This document shows, piece by piece, positions 20,116 through 28,396 of a stretch of DNA of 64,000 nt (position 1 is the stretch's first letter; every line of letters starts with the position of its first letter). The notes under the pieces were generated by a model. The model searched no databases, was not told where the DNA came from, and saw only the letters and a program-made list of their open reading frames with translations. The position numbers and the translations under genes were made by a program. The stretch spans positions 3,720,001 to 3,784,000 of the forward strand of contig NZ_CP117449.1 of assembly GCF_030687835.1 (NCBI RefSeq), given 5' to 3'. This DNA is from Pseudomonas hefeiensis (GTDB taxonomy: Bacteria; Pseudomonadota; Gammaproteobacteria; Pseudomonadales; Pseudomonadaceae).

Positions 20116-21135
20116 ATGGGTAACGAGAGCATCAATTGGGACAAACTGGGCTTTGACTACATCAAGACCGACAAGCGCTATCTGTCGCACTGGCGCGATG
20201 GCGCCTGGGACGCCGGCACCCTGACCGACGACAACGTGCTGCACATCAGCGAGGGCTCCACCGCCCTGCACTACGGTCAGCAGTGCTTCGAAGGCCTGAA
20301 GGCCTATCGCTGCAAGGACGGTTCGATCAACCTGTTCCGCCCGGACCAGAACGCCGCGCGCATGCAGCGCAGCTGCGCCCGCCTGCTGATGCCGTTCGTC
20401 GAGACCGAGCAGTTCGTCGAAGCCTGCAAGCAGGTGGTTCGCGCCAACGAGCGTTTCATCCCGCCTTACGGCACCGGCGGCGCGCTGTACCTGCGCCCCT
20501 TCGTGATCGGCGTGGGTGACAACATTGGCGTGCGCACCGCACCGGAGTTCATTTTCTCGGTCTTCTGCATCCCGGTCGGCGCCTATTTCAAGGGTGGCCT
20601 GACCCCGCACAACTTCCTGATCTCCAGCTTCGACCGCGCAGCCCCACAAGGCACTGGCGCGGCCAAGGTCGGTGGCAACTACGCCGCCAGCCTGATGCCC
20701 GGTTCCCAGGCCAAGAAGGCGAGCTTCGCTGATTGCATCTACCTGGACCCGCTGACCCACTCGAAAATCGAGGAAGTCGGTTCGGCCAACTTCTTCGGCA
20801 TTACCCACGACAACAAATTCATCACCCCCAACTCGCCCTCGGTACTGCCAGGCATCACCCGCCTGTCGCTGATCGAACTGGCCAAATCGCGCCTGGGCCT
20901 GGAAGTGATCGAAGGCGATGTGTTTATCGACAAGCTGTCGGACTTCAAGGAAGCCGGCGCCTGCGGTACCGCCGCGGTCATTACCCCGATCGGCGGTATC
21001 AGCTACAAGGACAAGCTGCACGTGTTCCACAGCGAAACCGAAGTCGGTCCGATCACCCAGAAGCTCTACAAAGAGCTGACCGGTGTGCAGACCGGTGACG
21101 TGGAAGCGCCGGCGGGTTGGATCGTCAAGGTCTAA
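20116..21135 (+). CDS. ilvE: Branched-chain amino acid aminotransferase
   Basis: 339-aa PLP enzyme that interconverts leucine, isoleucine and valine with their 2-oxo acids, using glutamate/2-oxoglutarate. It is of the larger class (about 340 aa) with HYGQQCFEGLKAYRC, the PLP lysine in GAAKVGGNYAASL and the PLP-phosphate region ACGTAAVITPIGGI. GAGGGTG precedes the ATG. It is placed downstream of the bkd operon but separated by a REPIN and about 140 further bases, so it probably has its own promoter; the function complements the bkd pathway by feeding it keto acids. Confidence 0.93.
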   Translation: MGNESINWDKLGFDYIKTDKRYLSHWRDGAWDAGTLTDDNVLHISEGSTALHYGQQCFEGLKAYRCKDGSINLFRPDQNAARMQRSCARLLMPFVETEQFVEACKQVVRANERFIPPYGTGGALYLRPFVIGVGDNIGVRTAPEFIFSVFCIPVGAYFKGGLTPHNFLISSFDRAAPQGTGAAKVGGNYAASLMPGSQAKKASFADCIYLDPLTHSKIEEVGSANFFGITHDNKFITPNSPSVLPGITRLSLIELAKSRLGLEVIEGDVFIDKLSDFKEAGACGTAAVITPIGGISYKDKLHVFHSETEVGPITQKLYKELTGVQTGDVEAPAGWIVKV

Positions 21136-21140
21136 GCAGC

Positions 21141-21180
21141 GTTCATGTGGCGAGGGAACCTGCTCCCTCGCTACATGAAC
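21141..21180. terminator. Hairpin between ilvE and a convergent transporter gene
   Basis: GTTCATGTGGCGAGGGA and its complement (one G-T pair) form a 17-bp stem with a 6-base loop directly after ilvE. It contains the GTGGCGAGGGA repeat core and may serve as a shared terminator for the two convergent genes, although no long T-run follows. Confidence 0.5.
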
Positions 21181-21189
21181 CTATGCCCA

Positions 21190-22119
21190 CTACCCCCGAC
21201 GCAATAACCCCCATTGCCCCCAGCGCTGGTAAAACCACCCGGCACCACTGACCAGCAGGATACCGCTCAGCACCAGAGCGGCGCCGACGATGAAGTTCGG
21301 TTCCAGCGGTTCATCCAATAACCAGACGCCGAAACCGATGCCGAACAGCGGCGTCATGAACGACAGCACCCCCAATTGCGAAGCCAGGTAGCGGCGCAGC
21401 AGGGAAAACCAGATCAGAAAACTGGCAAAAGACACCAGCAACACTTGAAAGGCCAGGCTGGCCAGCAGTTGCGGTGTGGGGTGGATCGTCGTTTGCCCCA
21501 GCACCACCGACATCCCTACCAGCAGCACCCCGGCGCCGACCAATTGGTACAGCAACGTCTGGCTGGCGGGCAGGTTCGTCAAGCGCGAACAACGCACTGT
21601 CACCGTGGTCGCCCCCCAGAGCGCACCGGCCAACAGCCCCATGCCATCACCCAGCAGCGAACTGCCGTTCGCCGACCCCGTCCCCCCACTGAAGGCCACG
21701 ACAATACCGCCGAACGCCACGGCGATACCCAGCCATTGCAGAGGTTTGAGGCGCTCGCTCGGCAGTTTCCAGTGCAGCCCCAGGGCGGCGAACATGGGCG
21801 CGGTGTAGAGGAAAATCACCATGTGCGAAGCCGTCGTGTGGCGCAGGCCTTCACCCACCATCACGAACTCCAGGGCAAACAGCAACCCCACCAGCAGGCC
21901 CGGGCGCCAACTGCCATCGGCCAGCGACAGACGCTCGCCCCGCACCCACACCAGTAGCGATACCAACACTGCGGCGATGGCCGAGCGCAGACCCAGTTGC
22001 AGCATGGGCGCCATATCGGCGGCGCTGGCCTTGATTGCCACCTGCTGAAACCCCCAGATGGCGCACAGACCAGTCATCAGGGCACAGACTGGCCCATCCA
22101 GGGCGCGGCGGGTCGTCAT
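21190..22119 (-). CDS. EamA/DMT family transporter
   Basis: 309-aa inner-membrane protein with about ten hydrophobic helices arranged as two EamA repeats (GLCAIWGFQQVAIKASAAD in the first, GMGLLAGALWGATTVTVRC opening the second). It is likely an exporter of a metabolite or amino acid; the substrate is unknown. I start at MTTRRALDG (22119), preceded by AAGGACAATTACC; the earlier in-frame start lacks membrane-protein character. It is divergent from the AraC-type gene at 22229, which may regulate it. Confidence 0.85.
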   Translation of the reverse strand: MTTRRALDGPVCALMTGLCAIWGFQQVAIKASAADMAPMLQLGLRSAIAAVLVSLLVWVRGERLSLADGSWRPGLLVGLLFALEFVMVGEGLRHTTASHMVIFLYTAPMFAALGLHWKLPSERLKPLQWLGIAVAFGGIVVAFSGGTGSANGSSLLGDGMGLLAGALWGATTVTVRCSRLTNLPASQTLLYQLVGAGVLLVGMSVVLGQTTIHPTPQLLASLAFQVLLVSFASFLIWFSLLRRYLASQLGVLSFMTPLFGIGFGVWLLDEPLEPNFIVGAALVLSGILLVSGAGWFYQRWGQWGLLRRG

Positions 22120-22228
22120 GGTAATTGTCCTTAGGGTTGATTTGAGGAAAGGATTGTCTGCCTGACAACTTTGATGGATATAGTGATAACCCGACAAGCC
22201 ATCCCGGCAATCCGCCATCGTGGTCGAT

Positions 22229-23020
22229 ATGCATCCACCTGCCCAGCATTTGAAGATTCCGCCGTTCGAAGCCGCCCTGCCGACGCCGATTTATTTTCGC
22301 AGCGCCTGCATGCCGGCCCACGCTACTTACCCACGACACAGCCACGCCTGGGGCGAGTTCGTCTACTCCTATAGCGGGGTCATGGAGATCGAGATCGCCG
22401 GACACCACTACCTGGCACCGCCGCAGTACGGCATCTGGTTACCACCGGATATGGAACACATGGGATTCAATCGGCATGAGGCCTGTCATTGCTCCTTGTA
22501 CCTGTCAGCCGAACTGTGCAGCGCCCTGCCCGCCTGGCCTTGCGCATTGACCTTGAGCCCGTTGATCCGCGCCCTCCTGGAAGAACTGCGCAGCGATCCG
22601 CCGAGCGTTGCGCCGACACCTCAACAGCAACGATTATTACAAGTGCTGGTGGACAAACTGACCCAGGCGCCCCACGTCGGCAGCTACCTGCCCTCCTCCG
22701 ACGATCCACTGTTGGGGCCGGTACTGCGAGCCCTGGAGGCCAATCCGGGTGACCCACGCTCGCTGCCGGAACTGGCCCGCGCCGCCAACACCACCGAACG
22801 CACGCTGATGCGCCGGGCACAGCGGGACTTAGGCATCTCACTGGTGCAATGGCGTCAGCGCCTGAAAGTCATCGAAGCCCTGGCCCTGCTCGAACGAGGC
22901 CAGACCGTGGAAACCATCGGCCTGGACCTGGGCTACAGCAGCGCCTCGGCGTTCATCAGCATGTTTCGCAAAATGATGGGCACCACGCCAGAGGAGTATC
23001 GACGCAGGCACATGGCTTGA
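22229..23020 (+). CDS. AraC family transcriptional regulator
   Basis: 263-aa regulator with an N-terminal cupin-like sensor (HATYPRHSHAWGEFVYSYSG, LAPPQYGIWLPPDMEHMGF) and a C-terminal AraC double helix-turn-helix (SLPELARAANTTERTLMRR; TIGLDLGYSSASAFISMFRK, ending MGTTPEEYRRR). A GTG three codons upstream (22220) is an alternative start. It is divergent from the EamA transporter gene, which is the most plausible target. The ligand is unknown. Confidence 0.87.
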   Translation: MHPPAQHLKIPPFEAALPTPIYFRSACMPAHATYPRHSHAWGEFVYSYSGVMEIEIAGHHYLAPPQYGIWLPPDMEHMGFNRHEACHCSLYLSAELCSALPAWPCALTLSPLIRALLEELRSDPPSVAPTPQQQRLLQVLVDKLTQAPHVGSYLPSSDDPLLGPVLRALEANPGDPRSLPELARAANTTERTLMRRAQRDLGISLVQWRQRLKVIEALALLERGQTVETIGLDLGYSSASAFISMFRKMMGTTPEEYRRRHMA

Positions 23021-23044
23021 TGACCATGGCGCGGCTGACACCAC

Positions 23045-23405
23045 CTTCGCGAGCAAGCTCGCTCCCACAGGAGGTTGGGGTGTTCATGAGCTTGTGTTCT
23101 GCGCAGTTCCACTGTGGGAGCGGGCTTGCTCGCGAAGAGGCCGTCACATTCAACATCAATGCTGACTGACTCACCGCCATCGCGAGCAGGCTCTCTCCCA
23201 CAGGGGTTTGGGGTGTTCATGAGCTTTGTGTTCAGCGCAGTTCCACTGTGTGGCGGGCTTGCTCGCGAAGAGGCCGTCACATTCAACATCAATACTGACT
23301 GACTCACCGCCTTCGCGAGCAAGCCCGCTCCCACAGGGGTTCGGGGTGTTCATGAGTTTTGGTTCAGCGCAGTTCCATTGTGGGAGCGAGCCTGCTCGCG
23401 ATGGC
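23045..23405. repeat. Tandem array of three REPIN units, period about 133 bp
   Basis: Three head-to-tail copies start near 23045, 23178 and 23311. Each has CTTCGCGAGCAAGC...TCCCACAGG, a spacer containing GGTGTTCATGAG and CGCAGTTCCA, the opposite REP arm, then GTCACATTCAACATCAAT and CTGACTGACTCACCGCC. The third copy ends in the REP arm at 23379-23405, inside the downstream coding sequence. Copies differ by point changes and a few lost bases, so the duplications are not brand-new. The array fills the gap between the AraC and ArsR genes; no gene lies in it. Confidence 0.9.
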
Positions 23406-24119
23406 GTCAGCAGGTCCGACATCCATCGCGACATCGACACCCAATCGCGCCGCCATTTCCTTGCGGCCACTGGCCGTCAAGCCCAGCGCCCGACTGTCCA
23501 GGTCCTGGATCACCCATTTGCGCTTGATCGCCGTCTGCAGCAGCGCCGCGCCCAAGGCGCCCCCCAAGTGTGGACGGCGCATGCTCCAGTCCAGGCAGGG
23601 ACAGGCAAATCGGCGTCGCTGAACGGCAAGCGCCTGGACATCAATGCCCAGCCCTTGGAACAGCGCCTCGCCGGACTCACTCAGGCGATACCCTTTGCCG
23701 TCCACATCCACCAGCCAGCCGGCTTCAAGCATCCGATCATGCATGCGCACCGCCAGCGTACCGGCCATGTGGTCGTAGCAGGTGCGGGCGAATTGCAGGC
23801 GGTCCGGGGTGCGTGGGGAGAAGCTCGAGGCGGCGTTCTGGCCGATCACCATCAACGCTTCAAGGGCCTGGGCAACGCGTTTATCCGCCAGGCTGTAGTA
23901 GCGATGTCGGCCCTGGACGTACACGCGCACCAACGCCAGCTCCTTGAGCTTCGCCAAATGGGTGCTGGCGGTAGAGGCGCTGACATCGGCGATGCTCGCC
24001 AACTCCGTGCTGGTTCGGGCATGGCCGTCCATCAACGCGCACAGCATTCGGGTGCGGGCCGGTTCGGCAATGGCCGCGGCGACCTGGGACACCCCCAGAT
24101 CATGTTGCTCTGCATTCAT
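23364..24119 (-). CDS. ArsR-type helix-turn-helix regulator with C-terminal extension
   Basis: 251-aa protein. Residues 1-90 form an ArsR winged helix (VAAAIAEPARTRMLCALMDG, ELASIADVSASTASTHLAKL, HRYYSLADKRV). The remainder has a C-terminal domain with CPCLDWSMRRPHLGGALGAA that occurs in such fused regulators; I see no defined metal site beyond CPC. The start MNAEQHD at 24119 is preferred over the ATG at 24146. The last codons (DAIASRLAPTMELR) translate a REP element, which supplies the stop codon, so the original end was probably replaced. The target is unknown; the neighbouring genes give no clear hint. Confidence 0.82.
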   Translation of the reverse strand: MNAEQHDLGVSQVAAAIAEPARTRMLCALMDGHARTSTELASIADVSASTASTHLAKLKELALVRVYVQGRHRYYSLADKRVAQALEALMVIGQNAASSFSPRTPDRLQFARTCYDHMAGTLAVRMHDRMLEAGWLVDVDGKGYRLSESGEALFQGLGIDVQALAVQRRRFACPCLDWSMRRPHLGGALGAALLQTAIKRKWVIQDLDSRALGLTASGRKEMAARLGVDVAMDVGPADAIASRLAPTMELR

Positions 24120-24174
24120 ATTTCGCTCCCTGACGAATCGAGCCATGGCACCACTGGAGAGAATAGCAACACGT

Positions 24175-24516
24175 TCAATCGTCGCGGGTCAGCACTTCCA
24201 GCAACTCGATTTCGAAAATCAGATTGGCGCCCGGCTTGATGTGGGCCCCCATGGACCGTTCGCCGTAGGCCAGATTCGCTGGCACCCACAGCTTGCGCTT
24301 GCCGCCGACCTTCATGCCCATCAGGCCCAGGTCCCAGCCCTTGATAACCCGACCGGTACCAATCACGCACTGGAAAGGTTTGCCTCGACTGTAGGACGAA
24401 TCGAATTCAGTGCCGTCTTCCAGCGTGCCACTGTATTGGGTGGTGATCAGCGCGCCTTTGACTACGCTTTTGCCGTCGCCCTGTTCCAGGTCGATGATTT
24501 GCAGCTCTTCGTTCAT
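24175..24516 (-). CDS. FKBP-type peptidyl-prolyl cis-trans isomerase
   Basis: 113-aa single-domain FKBP that speeds proline isomerisation in folding proteins. The family signature runs through GALITTQYSGTLEDGTEFD, FQCVIGTGRVIKGWDLGLMG, GGKRKLWVPANLAYGER and the last strand GANLIFEIELLEV. With no signal peptide it should be cytoplasmic. A REP-free, short intergenic region separates it from the ArsR gene on the same strand. The FKBP fold call is secure; the client proteins are unknown. Confidence 0.93.
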   Translation of the reverse strand: MNEELQIIDLEQGDGKSVVKGALITTQYSGTLEDGTEFDSSYSRGKPFQCVIGTGRVIKGWDLGLMGMKVGGKRKLWVPANLAYGERSMGAHIKPGANLIFEIELLEVLTRDD

Positions 24517-24662
24517 GGGGCACTCCCGTGTGGTTCAGGCGCGGGTTTTCGCAGAAATTCGCGTGGCTGGCAAACTTTTGTGTATTGCGTACATAAGGGA
24601 ACCGCAGCGGTCGCTTCGGTTCACATGGGTATCGACCCTGCATTTCAGATAAGGATATTCTG

Positions 24663-25724
24663 ATGATCGACTCTCGCCCGCTCCACGGCTTCATTCCCCC
24701 CTATATCCTCAACCGAATCATCGCCCACGGCTCCGAACATCAGCGCTCCAGTGCCCTCGGCACCCTGACCCACGTACGCAACCTGCGGCATAACCCCGGC
24801 CCGCCGCACACCCCGCCCGCCGCCGCTGCGCTGCCCAGGCCCGGTAAGCCCGGCCAACCCCAGCGCAGCGTGCATGACGCACAAAACACCATGGAACTGC
24901 CCGGCCAGCCGGTACGCCTCGAAGGCCAGGCAGCCACTGGCGACCCGGCCGTGGACGAGGCCTACGATGCCCTCGGCGCCACCTACGATTTTTTCTGGAA
25001 AGTGCTGGGGCGCGACTCCATCGACAACAAAGGCTTTGCTCTGGTGGGCAGCGTGCATTACGGCCAGGACTACGAAAACGCCTTCTGGAACGGCGCACAG
25101 ATGGTGTTCGGCGACGGCGATGGCGAAATCTTCCAGCGCTTCACCCGATCCCTTGACGTCGTGGCCCACGAGCTGGCCCATGGCGTGACCGAAAGCGAAG
25201 CCGGATTGATCTACGCCAACCAGTCCGGCGCGTTGAACGAGTCCATGTCCGATGTATTCGGCGTACTGGTCAAGCAGTTCGTCCTCGAACAGACCGCGGA
25301 CCAGGCCGACTGGCTGATCGGCGCCGACCTGCTCACGGACAAAATCAACGGCGACGGCCTGCGCAGCATGTCCAACCCCGGCACCGCCTACGATGACCCG
25401 CTGCTGGGCAAGGACCCGCAACCGGCGCACATGCGTGAATTCGTCATCACCCGTGAGGACAACGGCGGCGTACACATCAATTCCGGCATTCCCAACCGCG
25501 CCTTCTATCTGGCGGCCACCACGCTGGGCGGATTTGCCTGGGAAAAGGCCGGCCGGATCTGGTATGAAACCTTGTGCGACAGAAGACTGGCCAACGACGC
25601 ATCCTTCAGCGCCTTCGCCCGCTTGACCGTCGAGCACGCCCGCCAGCGCTTCGGCGTCCGGGAAGTGCAGGCGGTGCAGAACGGCTGGGCCCAGGTTGGC
25701 GTCGACTTAACCGAGGAACGCTGA
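24663..25724 (+). CDS. Protealysin-like M4 neutral metalloprotease
   Basis: 353-aa zinc protease of the thermolysin family. The catalytic site is complete: His169-Glu170-x-x-His173 in HELAHG, third zinc ligand Glu193 in NESMSD, and His271 in GGVHINSG. There is no signal peptide. The N-terminus (FIPPYILNRIIAHGSEHQ, then LGTLTHVRNLR) matches the short propeptide of protealysin from Serratia, whose removal activates the enzyme. It overlaps the next gene, a predicted emfourin inhibitor, by one base (ATGA). The enzyme is therefore probably made as an intracellular or non-classically released protease kept in check by its partner. Confidence 0.9.
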   Translation: MIDSRPLHGFIPPYILNRIIAHGSEHQRSSALGTLTHVRNLRHNPGPPHTPPAAAALPRPGKPGQPQRSVHDAQNTMELPGQPVRLEGQAATGDPAVDEAYDALGATYDFFWKVLGRDSIDNKGFALVGSVHYGQDYENAFWNGAQMVFGDGDGEIFQRFTRSLDVVAHELAHGVTESEAGLIYANQSGALNESMSDVFGVLVKQFVLEQTADQADWLIGADLLTDKINGDGLRSMSNPGTAYDDPLLGKDPQPAHMREFVITREDNGGVHINSGIPNRAFYLAATTLGGFAWEKAGRIWYETLCDRRLANDASFSAFARLTVEHARQRFGVREVQAVQNGWAQVGVDLTEER

Positions 25725-26047
25725 TGAAACCCCTTCCAGACCTCGATGACCACGCCGTGGTGCGGCTGTCCCGCCAGGGCGGCGTGGCGGCGATTCCCGC
25801 CCTGTCTCGCCCTCGGGAAATCGAGTTCGCCCAGTGCGATCTCGACCAACGCACGCGCATCTGCTCGGTACTGGAAGGTTGCCTGCCGCTGGACTCGGCG
25901 GCGCCGGGGCGTGGCGACCAACGTTTTTTTCGGATCGAGGTGCGCTATCGCGCCAACGAACAGGACGACGAAATGGTGCTGCAGGTGCCTGAGGATCAGG
26001 CACCCGGCGAGCTGGTTCGCCTGTGGGACAAAGGCGAAGTGAGCTGA
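25724..26047 (+). CDS. Emfourin-like protealysin inhibitor
   Basis: 107-aa acidic protein whose ATG overlaps the protease stop codon. Its pattern (VVRLSRQGGVAAIPALSRPREI, RFFRIEVRYRANEQDDEMVLQVPEDQAPGELVRLW) fits emfourin, the small protein inhibitor encoded with protealysin in Serratia proteamaculans. Translational coupling would give the cell matched amounts of protease and inhibitor. The call relies on operon context and on remembered similarity; no signal peptide is present, so both act in the same compartment. Confidence 0.78.
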   Translation: MKPLPDLDDHAVVRLSRQGGVAAIPALSRPREIEFAQCDLDQRTRICSVLEGCLPLDSAAPGRGDQRFFRIEVRYRANEQDDEMVLQVPEDQAPGELVRLWDKGEVS

Positions 26048-26051
26048 TGGA

Positions 26052-26360
26052 TTAACGCGTGGCGGGGGTGATTTTCAGAATCCGGCCGGAGGCAATCACC
26101 ACCATCACGTATTTGTCATGGATCTGCACCCATTGCGCCCCTTCCTCGGGTGCTTCGAGCCCCTTCTGCTTCCAGTTTTTTATGGCCTTGTCCGAGCGCT
26201 GATATTCAGCCGGCGTCCGGTCGGCCTCCACCAACCGGCGACCATTGTTGGGTGAATGCTCCACCGCATCTCCGGTGGCCTCGACCGCTTGCGCCATAGG
26301 GCCAAAAGCTCCGAGACCGGCGATCAGGACCAGACTGGCGATCAGGGTTGGGTTGCGCAT
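26052..26360 (-). CDS. RcnB family periplasmic protein
   Basis: 102-aa secreted protein with a signal peptide ending at about residue 25 (GAFGPMAQA) and an RcnB-type core: WKQKGLEAPEEGAQWVQIHD followed by KYVMVVIASGRILKI. RcnB in E. coli modulates nickel/cobalt homeostasis, but most Pseudomonas members are uncharacterised, and no metal efflux gene is nearby. It is convergent with the emfourin gene, only 4 bases away, so transcripts of the two probably overlap. Confidence 0.8.
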   Translation of the reverse strand: MRNPTLIASLVLIAGLGAFGPMAQAVEATGDAVEHSPNNGRRLVEADRTPAEYQRSDKAIKNWKQKGLEAPEEGAQWVQIHDKYVMVVIASGRILKITPATR

Positions 26361-26522
26361 AAAAACTCCAGTGATTTCGAGAATACTGAAATCTCCGACT
26401 TCAACGGCAGCGAATCATTCCGTTTACTGTAGCGACGAATCTGTCGCCGACTGTACGGGGCGGCCATGCCAACTACCGGCGTAGGCTGGCAAAAAAGCCA
26501 TTGATAAAAACCGGGGCTCGCC

Positions 26523-27146
26523 ATGCACATCGCCATTCTGACCTTCGACGGTTTCAACGAACTGGACTCACTGATTGCCTACGGCATGCTCAGCCGCATT
26601 GCCCTGGTGGGCGATAAGGATTGGCGCGTGAGCATCGCATCACCTGCCCCGCGCGTCACGTCCATGAATGGCTTGACCATCGACGCCCAGATCGACCTGG
26701 AGCAGGCCTGCAAGGCCGACGCTGTGTTGTTTGGCAGCGGCATGAAGACCCGGGAAGTGGCCGACGACCCAGCCATCATGAGCCGGCTGCGTCTGGATCC
26801 GACGCGCCAGCTGCTCGGCTCCCAATGCTCCGGCACCTTTCTGCTAGCGCGCCTGGGGCTGCTCGGCCAGGCACCGGCCTGCACCGACACCACCAGTAAA
26901 CCATGGGTCGTGGCGGCGGGTGTCAACGTGGTCAACCAGGCATTCCACGCCAATGGCAACATCGCCACCGCCGGTGGCTGTTTCTCTGCCCAGTACCTGT
27001 CGGCCTGGGTGCTGGCCCGGCTCAAGGGTCTGGAGACCGCGCGAGAAGTGCTGCATTATTTTGCCCCGGTGGGCGAGAAAGATGCGTATGTCGAGCGTGG
27101 GTTGGGGCATATTCGCCGGTATGTGGGTGAAGCGGCAGAAGTTTGA
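26523..27146 (+). CDS. DJ-1/PfpI family protein
   Basis: 207-aa cytoplasmic protein of the DJ-1/PfpI superfamily. The nucleophile elbow GSQCSGTFLLARLGLL carries the conserved cysteine (about residue 101), and a glutamate near the N-terminus (FDGFNELDS) is positioned to polarise it. The later GGCFSAQYLSAWVL is also typical of the isonitrile-hydratase/ThiJ-like branch. It could be an amidase, hydratase or a stress protein; the substrate is not evident. A GTG-CGAG-type repeat half-element (27179-27206) follows. Confidence 0.83.
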   Translation: MHIAILTFDGFNELDSLIAYGMLSRIALVGDKDWRVSIASPAPRVTSMNGLTIDAQIDLEQACKADAVLFGSGMKTREVADDPAIMSRLRLDPTRQLLGSQCSGTFLLARLGLLGQAPACTDTTSKPWVVAAGVNVVNQAFHANGNIATAGGCFSAQYLSAWVLARLKGLETAREVLHYFAPVGEKDAYVERGLGHIRRYVGEAAEV

Positions 27147-27178
27147 TTGTCAAAGAACTGAACCAGGCCGAGCCCCTC

Positions 27179-27206
27179 TGGCGGGAGGATAAATTCCCCT
27201 GCCACA
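27179..27206. repeat. REP-like hairpin
   Basis: TGGCGGGAGGATAAATTCCC and following bases form an imperfect hairpin related to the core of the 41-bp element at 6446-6584. Confidence 0.6.
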
Positions 27207-27284
27207 ATTTTGCGTTACAGCACATCCTGCGCTACAAATCGGCCAGCCCATCGTGAAGTCGATCACACCCGGACGGACCCTGAA

Positions 27285-28388
27285 ATGACCACCCCCACCA
27301 CCTCATCCCCGGCCCTGAAGGAAATCTTCAACAAACCGCGCCTTGAGCACATCGCCAGTGAAATGAGCGCGGTGTATCCGGCATTCGATAGCCGGGCGTT
27401 CCTGGACAAGGCTCAGGACGGTTTGAACGAGTTGTCGGTGATGCAACGCATGGCGCGAGTCAGTGAGTGCCTGCATGCGGTACTGCCTATGGAGTACGAG
27501 GCATCGCTGGACGTGCTGCGGGACCTGGCGCCCCGACTCAACAGCATGTTTGTCAGCATGTTCCTGCCCCACTATGTGGCGTCCTACGGCCGGCACAGTT
27601 TCGACCTGTCCCTGGATGCGCTCAAATACTTCACCCGGTTCGGCTCCTCGGAGTTCGCGGTGCGGCATTTCCTGCGCGATGACCTGGCGCGCACCCTCAA
27701 GGCCATGCACGACTGGGCGCACGACCCCAACGAACACGTGCGTCGCCTGGCCAGCGAAGGCAGTCGACCGCGCTTGCCCTGGTCATTCCATCTGGCACCG
27801 ATCCAGGCCAATCCCGACCTCGCCGCCGCGATCCTTGAGGCCCTCAAGGCCGACAGCAGCCTGTATGTACGCAAGTCCGTGGCCAATCATCTCAACGACA
27901 TCACCAAGCAGCACCCTGACTGGGTGCTGGACCGGATCGAAGGCTGGCCCCTGCAAGATCGCCATACCGCATGGATTGCCCGCCATGCTTTGCGCAGCCT
28001 GATCAAACAAGGCAATTCGCGGGCGCTGGCGGTTATCGGGGTCGGCGGCAAGGCGCACATCCAGGTGCTGGACTTGAAGGTCACACCTGCGGTGATTCGT
28101 CTCGGCGAGCCAATCACCTTGTCGTTCAAGGTGCAATCAACCCTCGAGCAGAGCCAGCGCCTGGTGATCGACTATGCCATCGACTATGTGAAAGCCTCGG
28201 GCGGCACCTCGGCCAAAGTCTTCAAGCTCAAGACCTTCGACCTGCCCGCGCTGGAGTGCGTCAGCCTCAGCCGCTCCCAGCACATTCGCGAGCTGACCAC
28301 CCGCCGGCACTACGCGGGCCGGCATGCGGTGCATCTGCTGGTCAATGGCGAGCGGCTGGGCAGCACGGCGTTCGACATCGTTCCCTGA
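27285..28388 (+). CDS. alkC: AlkC-type DNA alkylation repair glycosylase
   Basis: 367-aa HEAT-repeat DNA glycosylase. The N-terminal two thirds carry ALK repeats (LKEIFNKPRLEHIASEMSAV, RHFLRDDLARTLKAMHDWA, DPNEHVRRLASEGSRPRLPW, LYVRKSVANHLNDITKQHP, WIARHALRSLIKQG). The C-terminal 100 residues form an Ig-like domain (IQVLDLKVTPAVIRLGEPIT onward), the architecture known for Pseudomonas fluorescens AlkC, which removes 3-methylcytosine and 3-methyladenine without base flipping. The ATG at 27285 starts MTTPTTSSPALKEIF; the longer frame upstream is not protein-like. It stands alone, convergent with the GGDEF/EAL gene. Confidence 0.85.
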   Translation: MTTPTTSSPALKEIFNKPRLEHIASEMSAVYPAFDSRAFLDKAQDGLNELSVMQRMARVSECLHAVLPMEYEASLDVLRDLAPRLNSMFVSMFLPHYVASYGRHSFDLSLDALKYFTRFGSSEFAVRHFLRDDLARTLKAMHDWAHDPNEHVRRLASEGSRPRLPWSFHLAPIQANPDLAAAILEALKADSSLYVRKSVANHLNDITKQHPDWVLDRIEGWPLQDRHTAWIARHALRSLIKQGNSRALAVIGVGGKAHIQVLDLKVTPAVIRLGEPITLSFKVQSTLEQSQRLVIDYAIDYVKASGGTSAKVFKLKTFDLPALECVSLSRSQHIRELTTRRHYAGRHAVHLLVNGERLGSTAFDIVP

Positions 28389-28396
28389 GCGGCCGC

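Noticed and set aside
23045..23405. Regular spacing of repeats, considered as a CRISPR array
   Set aside because: Only three units, each an inverted REP pair with near-identical spacers and no cas genes; it is a tandem REPIN array.
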